Origin: Pseudomonadota bacterium
GTDB lineage: Bacteria; Pseudomonadota; Alphaproteobacteria; Kiloniellales; J153
Assembly (NCBI GenBank): GCA_022572105.1
Contig: JACZWN010000173.1
Coordinates: 1-7,078, forward strand
Reading direction: 5' to 3'
DNA: 7,078 nucleotides
The position numbers and the translations under genes were made by a program. The notes under the pieces were generated by a model that saw nothing but the letters and a program-made list of their open reading frames with translations, ran no database searches and had not been told where the DNA came from. Positions 5,228-7,078 of this stretch are shown one piece after another (positions within the stretch are counted from its first letter, which is position 1; each line of letters opens with the position of its first letter).

Positions 5228-6373
5228 ATGGCGCTCAAAGTCGCAGCCCGGGGCTCGGTCCCGCCCTTCATCGTCATGGACGTCCTGCGTGAGGCCAACG
5301 AGCGCGCCGCCGCCGGCCAGGACGTGCTGCACCTCGAGGTCGGCCAACCGGGCACGCCGGCGCCCGAAGCGGTGCTCGCGGACGCCAAGCGGGCGCTCGA
5401 CGGCGACCGCATCGGCTATACCGACGCCCTCGGAATCCCGCCGCTGCGCGCGCGCATCGCGCGCCACTACAAGCAGACCTACGGCGTCGAGGTCGATGCC
5501 GAGCGCATCATGGTCACGCCGGGTTCGTCGGGCGCGTTCCTGCTCGGCTTCCTGGCCGCCTTCGACATCGGCGACCGGGTCGCGCTGGCCGCGCCGGGCT
5601 ACCCCGCCTACCGCAACATCCTGTCGGCGCTCGGCATCGAGCCGGTGCTGCTGCCGTGCGAGGCCGAGCACCGCTTCCAGCCGACGCCGGAGCTTCTGGA
5701 CCGGGTCGCCGGGCGCCTGGACGGCCTGATCGTGGCCAGTCCCTCGAACCCGACCGGGACCATGCTCGGCCGCGCGGAGCTGACGGCGTTGGTCGAGGCC
5801 TGTCGCGAGCGCTCGATCCGTCTGATCTCGGACGAGATCTACCACGGCATCACCTACGGCGCGCGCGCGGTCTCGGCGCTGGAGTTGAGCGACCGGGCGA
5901 TCGTCATCAACAGCTTCTCGAAGTACTACTCCATGACCGGCTGGCGCCTGGGCTGGATGGTACTGCCCGAGGACCTTGTGCGTCCGGTGGAGTGCCTGGG
6001 CCAGAATTTCTTCGTCTCGGCTCCGACCCTGTCGCAGATCGCCGCGACGACCGCATTCGACTGCGGCGAGGTGCTCGATGGCTACGTCGCCGCCTACGCG
6101 CGCAACCGGGAACTGTTGCTCGGGGAATTACCGAAGGCGGGCTTCGATCGCCTGGCGCCGGCCGACGGCGCCTTCTACCTCTACGCCGACGTGACCCACC
6201 TGACCAACGACAGCGACGCCTTCTGCCGCCGCATGCTGGCCGAGACCGGGGTCGCCACCACGCCGGGGATCGATTTCGACCCGGAGCGGGGCAACCGCTT
6301 CCTGCGCTTCTCCTTCTCCGGTCCGGAAGCCGAGATGGCCGAGGCGGCCCGGCGCCTCCAGGCTTGGCGGTGA
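5228..6373 (+). CDS. PLP-dependent class I/II aminotransferase
   Basis: Cytosolic fold-type I aminotransferase of 381 residues that moves an amino group between an amino acid and a 2-oxo acid through pyridoxal phosphate. Visible signatures: EVGQPGTPAP at 37-46, GYTDALGIPPLR at 63-74, TPGSSGAFLL at 97-106 (cofactor phosphate region), SNPTG at 173-177 with Asn174, DEIYHGITYG at 202-211 with Asp202 and Tyr205, SFSKYYSMTGWRLGW at 229-243 with the Schiff-base Lys232, and RFLRFSFS near the C-terminus with the substrate-carboxylate Arg. All catalytic residues are intact. The ATG follows AGGATC, an SD-like sequence rather close to the start. The 34-bp gap after the gamma-glutamyltransferase stop suggests co-transcription. 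Amino-acid specificity cannot be told from the sequence; aspartate, alanine or aromatic donors are all possible. Confidence 0.95.
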   Translation: MALKVAARGSVPPFIVMDVLREANERAAAGQDVLHLEVGQPGTPAPEAVLADAKRALDGDRIGYTDALGIPPLRARIARHYKQTYGVEVDAERIMVTPGSSGAFLLGFLAAFDIGDRVALAAPGYPAYRNILSALGIEPVLLPCEAEHRFQPTPELLDRVAGRLDGLIVASPSNPTGTMLGRAELTALVEACRERSIRLISDEIYHGITYGARAVSALELSDRAIVINSFSKYYSMTGWRLGWMVLPEDLVRPVECLGQNFFVSAPTLSQIAATTAFDCGEVLDGYVAAYARNRELLLGELPKAGFDRLAPADGAFYLYADVTHLTNDSDAFCRRMLAETGVATTPGIDFDPERGNRFLRFSFSGPEAEMAEAARRLQAWR

Positions 6374-6375
6374 GT

Positions 6376-6464
6376 CAGATGACAGATTACAGATGTCAGG
6401 TATCAGGGATCAGATTGTACGCCGATGTCCTGATCCCTGATCCCTGTTATCTGATCCCTATCAG
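6376..6464. repeat. palindromic array of CAG-N4 / CTG-N4 heptamers
   Basis: From 6376 six consecutive 7-bp units start with CAG (CAGATGA, CAGATTA, CAGATGT, CAGGTAT, CAGGGAT, CAGATTG). After a 12-bp centre, four units start with CTG (CTGATCC twice, CTGTTAT, CTGATCC), then CTATCAG. The arms are complementary: ATCAGGGATCAG (6402-6413) pairs perfectly with CTGATCCCTGAT (6430-6441), and pairing extends outward to about 6390 and 6453 with three mismatches. The array fills the whole gap between the aminotransferase stop and the rne stop and is much less GC-rich than its neighbours. It could act as a bidirectional terminator for the convergent genes, but it lacks T tracts. Confidence 0.85.
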
Positions 6465-7078
6465 CTGAACCGCTGCCACCAGCCGCGCCGGCGCGGGCCC
6501 TCGGGGGCGTCGTCCGGCACCGGTTCGCCGACGGCGTCGCCCGAATCCTCGCCGTTGCTGGCCGGCGCTTCGGTCGGCGCGGCGGCCAAAGGTTCCGGGG
6601 CGGGCGGCTCGACCGGCGCCTCGGCCGCGGGCGTTACGCTCTCCTCGGCCGCGGTGCTCTCCTCGGCGGGGGCTTTGGCTTGGGCCGCGGCCTTCTTCTT
6701 TCGCGGCGCCCGCTTGGCCGTGCTCGCGCGCCGCTGGCGCTTGGGCTTGGTTTCGGGTTCGGGCTCGGGCTCGGCCTCGGGCTCGGGCTCGGGCTCGGCC
6801 TCGGGCTCGCCAACCGCATCGGCTGCGGCGTCCGCGGTTTCCTCGGCCGGCATGGGCGCGGCCTTTTTCTTGCGCGTGCCGCGGCGGCGCTTGGGTTTCG
6901 CTTCGGGTTCGGCTTCGGCGGTCTCTTGCACCGGGTGCACCGGGGCATCTTGCACGGGGGCCTCGGCTTCGCCGGCCCCGGTGGGCGCGTCGGCCTCGGC
7001 GGCCGCGGTTTCACCTTGGCGCTGGGGCACCGCGGCGACCGCCTCGGACTCGCTCGCCGCGGCGTCCGCCGCGCGGCC
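6461..7078 (-). CDS. rne: ribonuclease E/G, C-terminal tail (5' part outside window)
   Basis: The frame is open from base 7078 and ends at TGA 6461. The visible 205 residues are low-complexity: Glu/Pro/Ala-rich stretches alternate with basic patches (KPKRRRGTRKKK, KPKRQRRASTAKRAPRKKK). The end is GPRRRGWWQRFS. This resembles the disordered C-terminal half of alphaproteobacterial RNase E, whose basic patches bind RNA and which scaffolds degradosome partners; the terminal Trp-Trp-Gln-Arg motif is typical as I recall it. No catalytic S1 or DNase-like domain lies in the window, so the name rests on the tail only. The gene converges on the aminotransferase gene. Any other protein with a similar disordered tail is the main alternative. 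Internal GTG codons such as the one at 7030 are not starts. Confidence 0.72.
   Translation of the reverse strand, partial: GRAADAAASESEAVAAVPQRQGETAAAEADAPTGAGEAEAPVQDAPVHPVQETAEAEPEAKPKRRRGTRKKKAAPMPAEETADAAADAVGEPEAEPEPEPEAEPEPEPETKPKRQRRASTAKRAPRKKKAAAQAKAPAEESTAAEESVTPAAEAPVEPPAPEPLAAAPTEAPASNGEDSGDAVGEPVPDDAPEGPRRRGWWQRFS
6752..6808 (-). repeat. Glu-Pro/Glu-Ala codon repeat in the rne tail
   Basis: Repeated GAGCCC/GAGGCC-type hexanucleotides encode alternating Glu-Pro with periodic Glu-Ala (EPEAEPEPEPEAEPEPEPE). A 24-bp super-unit of three EP and one EA is visible. It makes an acidic linker between the two basic patches and is a likely site of length variation by slippage. Confidence 0.8.

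Noticed and set aside
4489..5412. Minus-strand open frame of 307 codons
   Set aside because: Antisense to the gamma-glutamyltransferase and aminotransferase genes, bridging two clear coding regions; no motif seen.
6376..6464. CRISPR-like array
   Set aside because: The units are 7 bp with no spacers, and the two halves are inverted rather than direct repeats.
1..7078. tRNA, rRNA, integrase or phage genes
   Set aside because: No cloverleaf-like or rRNA-like stretch and no recombinase motif was seen on either strand. The only mobile feature is the transposase-free element at 3321-3634.

Overview
The window reads as a high-GC alphaproteobacterial chromosome segment, probably Rhodospirillales-like. 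The reasons are strong G/C bias at third codon positions, the minus-strand order M48 metalloprotease, DsbA-family oxidoreductase, aroQ, and a long acidic/basic ribonuclease E tail ending in a Trp-Trp-Gln-Arg motif. The lineage is inferred from gene content and style; no database search was possible.

Layout. On the minus strand, reading leftward from about 3215, lie a BepA-like M48 protease with TPRs (1851-3215), a secreted ScsC/DsbA-like thiol oxidoreductase (914-1717), type II 3-dehydroquinate dehydratase aroQ (306-764), and the first 102 codons of a DUF2126-like protein that leaves the window at base 1 and overlaps the aroQ stop by one base (TAATG). On the plus strand lie a gamma-glutamyltransferase-family lipoprotein (about 3550-5193) and, 34 bp later, a class I PLP aminotransferase (5228-6373). 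A ribonuclease E C-terminal tail enters from the right on the minus strand (6461-7078) and converges on the aminotransferase. The 87-bp gap between them is a palindromic array of heptamers.

Main discovery. The divergent gap between the M48 gene and the gamma-glutamyltransferase gene holds a compact element of about 310 bp with no transposase. It is bounded by 34-bp inverted repeats (3321-3354 and 3601-3634, two mismatches) with a TA at each outer edge, so it looks like a MITE of the TA-targeting type. It sits inside the lipoprotein signal peptide of the gamma-glutamyltransferase gene. Removing the element with one TA (310 bp) joins an upstream ATG at 3270 to the rest of the gene in one frame and gives a clean lipoprotein signal ending GIILAACLLLLGAC. 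As the sequence stands, the ATG at 3270 runs into a TAG inside the left repeat. The element is itself open in the frame of the remaining gene and supplies new ATG codons at 3340 and 3550, so the gene is either broken or has gained an element-derived N-terminus.

Working together. The M48 protease and the DsbA-like protein are both exported and fit envelope protein quality control. AroQ is cytosolic shikimate-pathway metabolism. The gamma-glutamyltransferase and the aminotransferase are probably co-transcribed, but no shared substrate can be read from the sequence.
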